Origin: DAOWGG01 sp965369815
GTDB lineage: Bacteria; Patescibacteriota; Gracilibacteria; UM-FILTER-43-11
NCBI GenBank assembly: GCA_965369815.1
Contig: CBDUQS010000027.1
Coordinates: forward strand, 1 to 16,218
DNA length: 16,218 bases
Reading direction: 5' to 3'
This document shows, piece by piece, positions 6,484 to 14,000 of the stretch; within the stretch, counting starts at the first letter, position 1, and each line of letters begins with the position of its first letter. Both the position numbers and the translations under genes were made by a program. The notes under the pieces are model-generated. The model made no database searches. It worked only from the letters and a program-made list of their open reading frames with translations, and was not told the origin of the DNA.

Positions 6484-7410
6484 TTGGAAAAACAAATCAT
6501 TCAAATCACTGTGCCGGCTAGCTTGAGCCATTCCTCTTTTCTTCGCCATGTGGTGAGTGAATTGTTTGAAACAGCGAAGTTCAGTAAACAGTGGGCGAGT
6601 CGATTGAAATTGGTGGTGGATGAGCTTTTTATGAATGCGGTGAAATATGGTTCCACTGAAAACACCAGCTTTATTCACGTTACTTTTGAATACGATGATT
6701 CTGGGGTTTGGTTTGCGATTGAAGATGATGGAACGGGTCCAGAGGATGCTTCTGTGGAAGCTCTTCAGCAAAAAATTCAGCAAAACCAAGCCAATACCGA
6801 TCTCGCCAAAACGTCAGGGCGAGGACTGGCGATGATTACGAGTCTTTGGACGGATGGAATGGAAGTTGAAAAGAGTTCACGTGGAGGGATTTTGGTACGC
6901 TTTTCAAAGCAATTGAGTGCCGCTGAAGATCCACCTCCTGCACCTCCGGTTTCTCCGGAAATCGCCGCTGCGATGGCCGCTGCTTCTGCGAACGCTAATC
7001 CGGTTGAAGGGCCGATTGATGAGCAAATTGATGGGCAAGTGCCCCTCGCACGAAGTGCTGTTCCTCAACCTGCCAGTCAATCTGTGGTTGAAATTAAGCT
7101 TTCAGGGGAAATTGATCAATCGAATATCGAAGAAAAAACGGCTCCTGTCACTCAACAGCTCGAAACAATACCGGATGGAGCGATATTGAGTTTGGATTTT
7201 TCAGATCTGACATACATCAATAGTACTTTTATTGGAAACTTAGCCGCTTGGCACACTCATATGGAGCGAAAGGGCGGACATGTTTGTCTTAAAAACGTGA
7301 ATGACTCCATTCGGGAGATTCTTGAATTGGTTGGGCTTTTGAAAGTTCTTCAATGCCCTGTTGCATCGCAGGTTGGAAAACCTACTCTGCAAAATATATC
7401 AAAAATTTAA
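6484..7410 (+). CDS. RsbW/SpoIIAB-like serine kinase fused to a STAS domain
   Basis: In partner switching, an RsbW-type kinase phosphorylates a STAS antagonist and sequesters a target protein. Residues 1-143 are the GHKL ATPase: N-box VVDELFMNAVKYGS (Glu47, Asn51), G1 IEDDGTG (Asp82) and G2 TSGRGLAM (111-117). Residues 147-198 are a Pro/Ala-rich acidic linker. Residues 201-297 are a STAS domain (VVEIKLSGEIDQSN, LSLDFSDLTYINSTFIG); NST at 246-248 replaces the usual D-S/T-S/T, with hydroxyls kept but the following Gly replaced by Phe. Usually kinase and antagonist are separate proteins. The start is TTG at 6484 because no earlier in-frame start precedes the conserved N-terminus. It is followed by a free STAS gene. 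Confidence 0.88.
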   Translation: MEKQIIQITVPASLSHSSFLRHVVSELFETAKFSKQWASRLKLVVDELFMNAVKYGSTENTSFIHVTFEYDDSGVWFAIEDDGTGPEDASVEALQQKIQQNQANTDLAKTSGRGLAMITSLWTDGMEVEKSSRGGILVRFSKQLSAAEDPPPAPPVSPEIAAAMAAASANANPVEGPIDEQIDGQVPLARSAVPQPASQSVVEIKLSGEIDQSNIEEKTAPVTQQLETIPDGAILSLDFSDLTYINSTFIGNLAAWHTHMERKGGHVCLKNVNDSIREILELVGLLKVLQCPVASQVGKPTLQNISKI

Positions 7411-7467
7411 TATCATCTGCCGGAACGAAGACTTTCTAGTCTGCGAGACGGCCTCTAAAAAACTAAA
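7404..7467 (+). repeat. 64-nt direct repeat, copy 1 (leader of STAS gene)
   Basis: This sequence overlaps the stop codon of the RsbW-STAS gene and ends 3 nt before the STAS ATG. It matches 7975-8038 at 61 of 64 positions. Its core at 7420-7451 folds as CCGGAACGAAGACT, loop TTCT, AGTCTGCGAGACGG. That gives outer CCG/CGG pairs, a 3x3 internal loop with possible tandem G-A pairs, then CG/CG, an A-G mismatch and a 5-bp AGACT/AGTCT stem. Confidence 0.9.
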
Positions 7468-7470
7468 ATC

Positions 7471-7854
7471 ATGCCTACTGTTGCAAATATCACCATCGAA
7501 GATCTAGCGGGTTATCCTGGCACTAAAGTTGTTCGTGTGGCGGGTGAGCTAGATGAATCTAATTTGGCGGAATTGGAAAATGCAGTGAATCCACTTATTC
7601 AAGACCCAAATGCACAGACATTGATTCTCAATTTTAATGGTTTGGAATTTATGAGTAGTAAGATTATTGGCTATCTGGCTGGTATTTATACCACCTTGAG
7701 TCATGAAAATAAAAAGATGGTGCTAGCAGAATTCAATCAAACGATTTTCGATATTCTCTCTTTGGTTGGCATGGATCAAATGGTTGGTTGTTACAAAACA
7801 ATGGAGGAAGCGATTGCTTCAATTGCTAATGACCAATTATCAATTTCCAAATAA
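7471..7854 (+). CDS. STAS-domain protein (anti-sigma-factor antagonist-like)
   Basis: This 127-residue single STAS domain resembles SpoIIAA and RsbV. Strand and turn VVRVAGELDESN (20-31), central strand LILNFNGLEFMSSKIIGYLAGIY (part at 51-73) and a regular C-terminal helix are visible. Ser62-Ser63 stand where antagonists carry the regulatory phosphoserine, but Met replaces the conserved Asp before them and Lys replaces the Gly after, so phosphorylation may be altered. It lies 60 nt after the RsbW-STAS fusion and upstream of a SpoIIE-type phosphatase, the usual trio for partner switching. Its own leader is the 64-nt repeat also found before the phosphatase gene. The target it competes for is unknown. 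Confidence 0.88.
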   Translation: MPTVANITIEDLAGYPGTKVVRVAGELDESNLAELENAVNPLIQDPNAQTLILNFNGLEFMSSKIIGYLAGIYTTLSHENKKMVLAEFNQTIFDILSLVGMDQMVGCYKTMEEAIASIANDQLSISK

Positions 7855-7879
7855 ATTCGAAATTCGAAGCACGAAATTC
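7854..7879. repeat. 26-nt post-stop repeat, copy 2
   Basis: Identical over 26 nt to 1738-1763. It starts at the last base of the STAS gene TAA, so in both places the repeat directly follows a stop codon reading AAATAA. Confidence 0.85.
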
Positions 7880-7920
7880 GAAAGCTAAAATCAATAATTT
7901 AAAAAGGGATTTCTCCACAG

Positions 7921-7956
7921 GGTCGAAATGACAAAAGTGGGGTCGAAATGACAAAA
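7921..7956. repeat. Tandem GGTCGAAATGACAAAA pair
   Basis: GGTCGAAATGACAAAA occurs at 7921-7936 and 7941-7956, a 20-nt period. It follows GGGATTTCTCCACAG (about 7905-7919), a combination I recognise as a common bacterial intergenic repeat style. It lies in the 120-nt spacer between the STAS stop and the second 64-nt repeat; I see no gene there. Confidence 0.7.
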
Positions 7957-7974
7957 TAAGAACACTTTACAAAT

Positions 7975-8038
7975 AATTTAATATCACTTGCCGGAACGAA
8001 GACTTTCCAGTCTGCGAGACGGCCTCTAAAAAACTAAA
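7975..8038 (+). repeat. 64-nt direct repeat, copy 2 (leader of phosphatase gene)
   Basis: Differs from copy 1 at three positions: two adjacent bases before the hairpin (CT for TC) and one in the loop (TTCC for TTCT). The hairpin spans 7991-8022, and the repeat ends 6 nt before the ATG at 8045. Both stems are unchanged. Confidence 0.9.
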
Positions 8039-8044
8039 CAGACA

Positions 8045-9229
8045 ATGAAATTCCTTCGTGATAGTCTCACAAAAAAGGCGCTTTCCATTTTCACCCTCTT
8101 AATGGGTGGTTTAGTGGTAGCGGCTGTGGTGATGTTTCGGCAGGAAATTTCATCACTTCCAATCACTTGGTTTTTTGGAATTATTATTGGAATTTTATTC
8201 TTAATTTTGGTTTTGTTCTTAGTGAATATCATGGTTCCGTTGGGACGTGTTGCCAAACAGGTTAATAATCTTTTAACCGGTAAAGAATATCAACGCCTCG
8301 ATCCAACCACGATTGATGAAGTGGGGCAATTCACTCATTTCTTTAATGAAATCACCCAAGATTTGGAAAAGATTTCTTTTGACGTAAAAGAGCGTCGTCG
8401 TATGTCTTCTGAACTTGATATTGCGGCCAATATCCAGAAGGAGGTACTGCCTAAAGAGGCACCCGATTCTCCTGGTTTGGATATTGTCGCCAAAAACCGA
8501 TCCGCCGCCGAAGTGGGAGGAGACTCTTTTGATTTTTTGCCGTCTGCCGATGGGAACCAAACCTTTATTTACATTGGAGACGTAACGGGTCATGGAGTGC
8601 CAGCTGGACTCGTTATGATGATGGTGGATACTTTGATTCATTCGATGATCTCTATGGGGCTTAATAGCTCCAAGGATGTCCTTTCGAACACCAATGCTTT
8701 GCTTACCCCTCGAATCAGCACCAAGCTCTTTATGACGCTTGTAATGCTCCGTTGGGACTCCACTCAACAAAAGCTGTTTTATACAGGAGCGGGTCATGAA
8801 CATATTTTGGTTTATCGGGCGAAAACCGAGAAGGTGGAAGCGATTCGTTCTGGTGGAATTGCCCTTGGGATGATCCCAGATAATTCAAAAATTCTTGCCG
8901 AAAAAGAGATCCCTTTGGAAATTGGCGATACTGTCGTTCTTTACACCGATGGAATTACTGAGGCGAAAAGTAAAACAGGGGATATGTTTGATGTTGAACA
9001 TCTAACAGCCTCCTTACAAAAACACGGATATATGCCTTCTTCTGAAAGTATTTTTGACCAAATGAGTCAGGATTTTGCTAACTTTGTGGGCGAATATGTT
9101 CAGGTGGATGACATCACGATGATGGTGATTAAATACGTTGGAAGAGAGAACAGCACAAAAACAAAACTTGCCATTGCGAGTGATGAAGGGGAAAAAACAA
9201 CAAGTAAGATTTGGAGTTGGGGGAGCTAG
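8045..9229 (+). CDS. Membrane-anchored SpoIIE/RsbU-type PP2C phosphatase with HAMP-like linker
   Basis: This 394-residue protein would dephosphorylate a phospho-STAS antagonist and so free the partner of the RsbW-like kinase. Two membrane helices (about 12-30 and 40-63) flank a very short external loop, so the signal is probably not a large extracellular ligand. A HAMP-like segment (about 60-110) and a signalling helix (110-130, ELDIAANIQKEVLP, typical of this family) lead to the catalytic domain. Metal-binding acids are present: Asp160 (EVGGDSFDF), Asp179 (IGDVTGHG), Asp302 (YTDGITEA) and Asp355-356 (DDITMMV). The domain therefore looks active. It is the third gene of the partner-switching set and shares a duplicated leader with the STAS gene. 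The last 25 residues are a non-conserved tail. Confidence 0.93.
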   Translation: MKFLRDSLTKKALSIFTLLMGGLVVAAVVMFRQEISSLPITWFFGIIIGILFLILVLFLVNIMVPLGRVAKQVNNLLTGKEYQRLDPTTIDEVGQFTHFFNEITQDLEKISFDVKERRRMSSELDIAANIQKEVLPKEAPDSPGLDIVAKNRSAAEVGGDSFDFLPSADGNQTFIYIGDVTGHGVPAGLVMMMVDTLIHSMISMGLNSSKDVLSNTNALLTPRISTKLFMTLVMLRWDSTQQKLFYTGAGHEHILVYRAKTEKVEAIRSGGIALGMIPDNSKILAEKEIPLEIGDTVVLYTDGITEAKSKTGDMFDVEHLTASLQKHGYMPSSESIFDQMSQDFANFVGEYVQVDDITMMVIKYVGRENSTKTKLAIASDEGEKTTSKIWSWGS

Positions 9230-9261
9230 CCGTCTCGCAGGCTAGAAAGCCTTCGTTCCGT
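9230..9261 (-). repeat. Inverted third copy of the 32-nt hairpin, with a compensatory base-pair change
   Basis: On the minus strand this reads ACGGAACGAAGGCT, loop TTCT, AGCCTGCGAGACGG. Against the other copies the middle A-T pair of the 5-bp stem is G-C: both bases changed and pairing was kept. The copy begins at the first base after the phosphatase TAG, in the 37-bp gap between convergent genes, so it could also act as a bidirectional transcription stop, although no T-run follows. Confidence 0.85.
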
Positions 9262-9266
9262 CTGGG

Positions 9267-9686
9267 TTATTTGAGTTTTTTGAGGTGTTTGAAATTTGCG
9301 AATAGGTAAGTTTCATTTATCAGGTAAAGTATAAAATTAACTATAGAAAATAGCCCAACTGCTAACCCAGTTGTCCAATGCTCATCGCCCTTAATTTCAA
9401 AATATAACGGAACAACGAGGGCTCCTATAAGTGGAATGAAAATTAATTGTAGAATTTTTAGAATTTTTGTTTTTGATAGGTATTTAAAAGCAATATATAG
9501 ACCTAGTAATAAAGGTGATGAGGAAATATAAAATATTATAACTCCAATCAAGATAGCAAAAATACCTTCTATTAAATTTCCCACAAGCCCACTGTTTAAA
9601 TAGTTAGTTAAAGCAAACAATGAAACTATAAAGAATAAGGCAATTAGGTTTACATAAATGTGATCTTTGAAGCTATATTTTTTCAT
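9267..9686 (-). CDS. Multi-pass membrane protein, candidate immunity protein of the RHS toxin
   Basis: This 139-residue protein has four or five predicted membrane helices at about residues 11-30, 38-55, 57-70, 78-95 and 105-124, and a basic C-terminus (FKHLKKLK). I do not recognise a family. It starts 11 nt after the stop of the RHS-core gene on the same strand and shares that gene's low-GC 3' composition. This matches the usual toxin-then-immunity order of polymorphic toxin loci. If the upstream C-terminal domain attacks membrane lipids, a membrane immunity protein would make sense. The role is inferred from position only. There is no Shine-Dalgarno sequence. Confidence 0.6.
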   Translation of the reverse strand: MKKYSFKDHIYVNLIALFFIVSLFALTNYLNSGLVGNLIEGIFAILIGVIIFYISSSPLLLGLYIAFKYLSKTKILKILQLIFIPLIGALVVPLYFEIKGDEHWTTGLAVGLFSIVNFILYLINETYLFANFKHLKKLK

Positions 9687-9697
9687 AATTTTTTAAA

Positions 9698-10795
9698 TTA
9701 ATTACCTTTATCATCTTCAGAATTCTTTTTTAACTGTGATGTGTCAGCGGAGGAGTTTATTGAAGATCCTAGTTTGTTTATTGAGGAATTATAATCATTA
9801 ATCGAATCAGAAATTTTATTCCATAAATCTGTACTTTGAGAATTATAACTTTCTAGTGTCATATCCCCTAACCCATTTGTTGCAAGTTTGAAACTGCGAA
9901 GTTGATAAAAAGTGTCTTTGGCCATTTTATTTGCTCTTTCAAGATTTAAATAAGTTTTGTCTGGTTTTTGCCCATTAGCTAAATGGAAAGATGGGGAATA
10001 CCAACTAGTGCCAAATTTTCCATGAGAATATGTATCTTGGAATGAATGCAAGCCTGTACCAAAAGCTACAGCATCTTTATTTTGAGTAGCTTGTTTCAAA
10101 TCTTTAACAGCTTCAGATTTATCTTTAAAATGATAATTATTTGTTACTCCTTTTATGTAGTTTTCAGCACCTTTTATTTTCCCCTTAAAACTGTATGCTC
10201 CAGGAGATGTATATGAGTTATCATCAGTATCTTGATCGTAATGTGCGATAATTCGAGAAATGGATTCAGATAGACCAGCTACGAGTCCCAGTGTGTATGT
10301 TAAATCATAATGAACATCCCTTCCCCATTCTCCCGTCGGGTCCACATACTTCAACGGATTATTCATCACATAAGTATATCCATTGAGTTCTTGCGGGTTC
10401 GCTAAAGCATAACTAAAAGCTTTCGAGCTTTCTCCCAAAACTAAAGGATCAAGGCTTGCGAACCGACCGATGTTCGGGTCGTAATACCTAGCTCCATAAT
10501 ACATTAGGTCGGTTTCTTCGTCTAATTCCTTCCCCGTAAAACCATAATCTTCTTGGTGGGTGGAGGCTTCTGGAGCTGTTAATCGTTCTTTTCCAAATGG
10601 TAAATAATCCTGACGTTTGGTGATGTTTCCGTCTTCGTCTAAAATAACATCTACACTACCTAAATGGTCTTCTAAATAGAAGTAGACTTTTTCCTCGGGC
10701 TCGACGCCTTTGGCGGAGGTTATGAGTGGGAAGCTTAGGATAGCTAAAACGATGATGAGTGTGGGGCAGGCAACCTTCTTTAGTAAGTTAAACAT
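9698..10795 (-). CDS. Miniature secreted RHS-core protein with metal-hydrolase-like C-terminal domain (putative polymorphic toxin)
   Basis: This 365-residue protein has a signal peptide (1-28, ending ITSA). Residues 36-155 are the RHS-associated core: FYLEDHLGSVDVILDEDG, DYLPFGKE, YGFTGKELDEETDLMYYGARYYDPNIGRFASLDP and YTYVMNNPLKYVDPTG (motifs shown in part). Full RHS proteins carry a shell of over a thousand residues first; here it is absent. After DPTGEW (152-157) begins a variable domain with D160-x-H162, a second H-x-x-D around 185-191 and HSFQDTYSH (His250, Asp254, His258). It resembles zinc phospholipase C/P1-nuclease-like families and DUF6765 as I remember them. GC drops from about 44% over the core (180 nt counted) to about 31% in the tip (180 nt), as in swapped toxin tips. 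It could instead be a degenerate orphan cassette. Confidence 0.8.
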   Translation of the reverse strand: MFNLLKKVACPTLIIVLAILSFPLITSAKGVEPEEKVYFYLEDHLGSVDVILDEDGNITKRQDYLPFGKERLTAPEASTHQEDYGFTGKELDEETDLMYYGARYYDPNIGRFASLDPLVLGESSKAFSYALANPQELNGYTYVMNNPLKYVDPTGEWGRDVHYDLTYTLGLVAGLSESISRIIAHYDQDTDDNSYTSPGAYSFKGKIKGAENYIKGVTNNYHFKDKSEAVKDLKQATQNKDAVAFGTGLHSFQDTYSHGKFGTSWYSPSFHLANGQKPDKTYLNLERANKMAKDTFYQLRSFKLATNGLGDMTLESYNSQSTDLWNKISDSINDYNSSINKLGSSINSSADTSQLKKNSEDDKGN

Positions 10796-10819
10796 AGTAA
10801 GAAGGTTTAAAGGTTTGTT

Positions 10820-10848
10820 AATTTACCATTAAATTTTTTTTATGTCAA
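10820..10848 (-). promoter_or_regulatory. Predicted promoter of the RHS/immunity pair
   Basis: On the minus strand a perfect TTGACA (10848-10843) is followed after 17 nt by TAAATT (10825-10820), preceded by GG. The predicted start site is near 10813, 18 nt before the ATG at 10795. There is no Shine-Dalgarno sequence. This is the best-matching -35 and spacing in the window. Confidence 0.6.
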
Positions 10849-10871
10849 TAGGTTTTGGGCTTCCTCTGCAC

Positions 10872-11020
10872 GACCCCCTCCCCGCCAAAGGCGGTACTCC
10901 CCCTTGTTCAAGGGGGAGATTGTTAAGAAGTTGCTTGTTAAATTAACTTATCAATCTCCCCCTAAATTGAGGGGGAGCCGACTCACCGAAGCCTTGTGTG
11001 AAGGTGAGACGGTGGGGGTC
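10872..11020. repeat. 149-nt multi-hairpin repetitive element
   Basis: This is most of the 304-nt gap between the divergent RHS and giant pilin genes. The ends are inverted repeats, GACCCCCTCC and GGTGGGGGTC (one mismatch). Inside are CCGCC-AAA-GGCGG (10882-10894), CTCCCCCTTG-TT-CAAGGGGGAG (10897-10918), a matching CTCCCCCT/AGGGGGAG hairpin (10956-10977) and CCGACTCACC/GGTGAGACGG near the right end. AGGGGGAGATTG (from 10911) can also pair with CAATCTCCCCCT (to 10963), allowing a cruciform. It resembles non-autonomous palindromic repeats; no coding sequence is inside. Confidence 0.75.
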
Positions 11021-11053
11021 CAAAATGAATTTTGTTTTCTCTCTGATTTTTGG

Positions 11054-11079
11054 TAAAATGTATGCACCTAATTTAGGTG
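11054..11079 (+). promoter_or_regulatory. Predicted -10 and overlapping operator-like palindrome of the giant pilin gene
   Basis: GG-TAAAAT at 11054-11059 matches the -10 form of the other promoters; the -35 is weak (TTGTTT at 11032-11037). The palindrome CACCTAA-T-TTAGGTG (11065-11079) covers the predicted start site near 11066. A repressor bound there would block initiation; in RNA it would form a hairpin at the 5' end. An A-rich leader then runs to the ATG at 11100. Confidence 0.5.
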
Positions 11080-11099
11080 AAAAATAAAAAAATAAAAAA

Positions 11100-14000
11100 A
11101 TGCAAAATCTAATAAGGAATCAGATCTCCGGATCAAGTCCGAAGATGACAAATGGAAGAAGAGGTTTTTCCCTCGTTGAGCTTTTGGTGGTGGTTGTGAT
11201 TATTGGAGTGCTTTCAATGGTTTCTTATGTTGCTATTCAGCGAGCACAAACGCGGGCGATGAATGAAAAGATGATGAATGATTTGGTGGTGATTGCAAAT
11301 GCATTGGAGGATTTTAGGCGTGATAATGAACTTAAATTTCCAGTTCCGGAACCAACGGATGTTGCTGCGGGGACTGAAAGTGATCAGAATATTCTTTGTT
11401 ACTACTCTGATATGATGTACGCTCATGATTGTGAAACATCGGCTTTTCGACAGGGTATGATTGATAATGAGTTGCTCACTAAACGTTACCTTCGCGAAGT
11501 GCCCACAGATCCACGTACGAATAGTCGATATGTTTATGGTGTCACCAACGATGGTAAATATTACCAGGTGGCTGGATTGTATGAACGAGAAGATGGTACC
11601 TATGAGGCGCGTACGATTGAAAATTTGGCAAAAGGATTCGAATTGCCGAGTGTGATTCGAGCGTTTGATAGTGCCAATTTTGTTACCGATGGTGACCTTT
11701 ATTTGCCCTACAGTCCTGATCACTTAATATTGAGTGCACGATTGGATAATATTAATGGTGACGTCTCTGTTGAGAAGGGAGACATTAATGGGACTCTTCG
11801 TAAAGATGCGATTATTACAACTGCTCCAGATCCAGATGGTGGAAGTGCAGATTTGTATTTTTCTGATGGAAGTGAAACCCATCTCGATCCTGGAACTACT
11901 TTAATTCTTCAGGAGATGGTGGTTGATCAAAATGATAAAGAAGGAACTGTTACTAAAATTTTACTTCATCTCACCAATGGTAAGATTTGGAGTAAGGTGG
12001 CTCGTTTGGCGAAAGGATCTGAATTTAATGTAGAAACGACCACAGCGATTGCGGGAGTGCGTGGAACGGAGTTTGGGATGGAGGCTGAAGAATTGCCTTC
12101 AGGTGATTCAGAGCTTAAAAAGATAACTCTTTTTGCTGGTGGTCTTCAGGTGGGGCCTCATCTTAGGCCCACTGCGTGGAACGTTGATAATATTACTCCT
12201 TCTAGCGTCACAGATGTTACATTTGATGATGAGGGTAAAAAGATAAGTGAAACCACTCTTCTTAAGGGTGATCGATCTGCTTTAATTAATCGGCGTTACG
12301 GAGACATTCCCCTTCAATCGGCGATGGTTCCACATATTTTGAGAATGCGGGGAGGAGAAATCAATGCATCTGGAGAACTTCAAATTCGTAATGTTAATTA
12401 TTTTATCAATCAGGTGAACCGTCAAATAGAAGATCGGTTTGGTTTAGATGATGACAGTATTACCCGAAAAGTTCTTGCGAATCGTTTGGCTGTTTATACT
12501 ATTACACCTGGCTCAACACTTGGTGGTGGTAGTCTTTTGGATTCTTTTAATTATGAATTTTCTATTGATATTTCGGGTCCGCAAAAGCAAACTGGCAGTT
12601 ATCAACTTTCAAATTTACCAATCAATAAACCTTTGTTGGTTCGGTTTGAGTATTGTGTTGATTCTAAGGGTAAGGCAGTGCCTGTTGGAGTTCGTTGTCT
12701 TCCAGAATCTTCAAAAGCCATATCTTCCTTTATACGTCCTCATCCCTCTATTGAAACAAGGGCGAACTTGAGTCGCGAAGATTTTTATCCGAATCAGTAC
12801 AATGGAATAAGGCCTGCGCTCAGTATAGTAGCTCCACGTTTTGCAACAGTAGGAACCCCTTTCACGATTGATGTGGATCTTACCAATGCTACTGCGGAAC
12901 ATTTTCCCGCTCAATACATTGTAAAAGATTGTTTAGGAGCTATGCTCCCAAATTTAGCAAATACCATTATTACTACTTATACAATTGAAGTTCCAACTGC
13001 CACCTCTTTTCAACAATTCGAAATTGATCCTACATCCACTGTCTGTGATCCTTCTGTCACCGCTCTTTTGGATAATGGAGTTGAATTGAATGAATCTATT
13101 GATGTTCGTGTGACGGGGGAGGAGACGGAGCAGACTGTTCAACTACTTTACCCTGCAGATGGTGAGGCGATTCCTTATCCTTCGGATGGAATGGTTTACT
13201 TCGATTGGATTTCTCCAAATTCTCAAATTTCAGTTCAAGATGCTTTCTTTTTTGGATTAGAAGGGAGTGTGGTGCCTGCCGGCAATCGAGTTCCTGGAGA
13301 TGGGATGTCAGTTGATTCTAGTGGTGGCACTTATATTTGGAAGATTTTTTACGATGATATTTATTACGAGGAAAATTTCACAGTCCTCCCCGATATAGCT
13401 GTTGATTTTACAGCCACTATCTTAAATGCACCGGGTGACGACGTAATTGATTGGGATACAGCGCTTGAGAATGGTGAGGTTTCTGTTGTGGCTGGGGATT
13501 TCCCTTTAACACTCAATCTTTATCCTTCAGGACCTTCTCTACCTGCAGGTCATACTTATGAATGGGATACACTTCCGGTTATAGGGCTTATAGATGATGG
13601 AGCGGTTAATACGACTACTTTCTCTGACCCTGATGCTGTAGGAGGAGGGGGTCTTAACCCTATTAATCTTAATTCAGCCCCTTCTTATACAATTACTCTT
13701 AGGGTTCTTGATCCTAGAGGTGATTATTTGCTTGGAGTGGAAAAGCGGAAAAGGATTACTATTATTTATGGGTTGCCTCCAGTAACAATAAGCTCCATTG
13801 TATTTGATCCACTTAATGACTTTGCTTTAACTAGCCTTGATAGGGTTCGCTTAAGTGGCGATGTTGCAACCTCTCCTTTTGCTAACTATAAACTGAAAGC
13901 TACATTGAGTAATGGAGATATTATAGATAATTTAGAACCATCTGATTTTTGTGACTTTACTGCCAACGATGCTAGTCGGATATCTATTGTTGATAATTCG

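Noticed and set aside
8273..8803. 176-codon minus-strand ORF
   Set aside because: It is antisense to the conserved phosphatase catalytic domain, with no recognisable domain.
11214..11723. 169-codon minus-strand ORF
   Set aside because: It is antisense to the pilin-like head of the giant protein, which has clear motifs.
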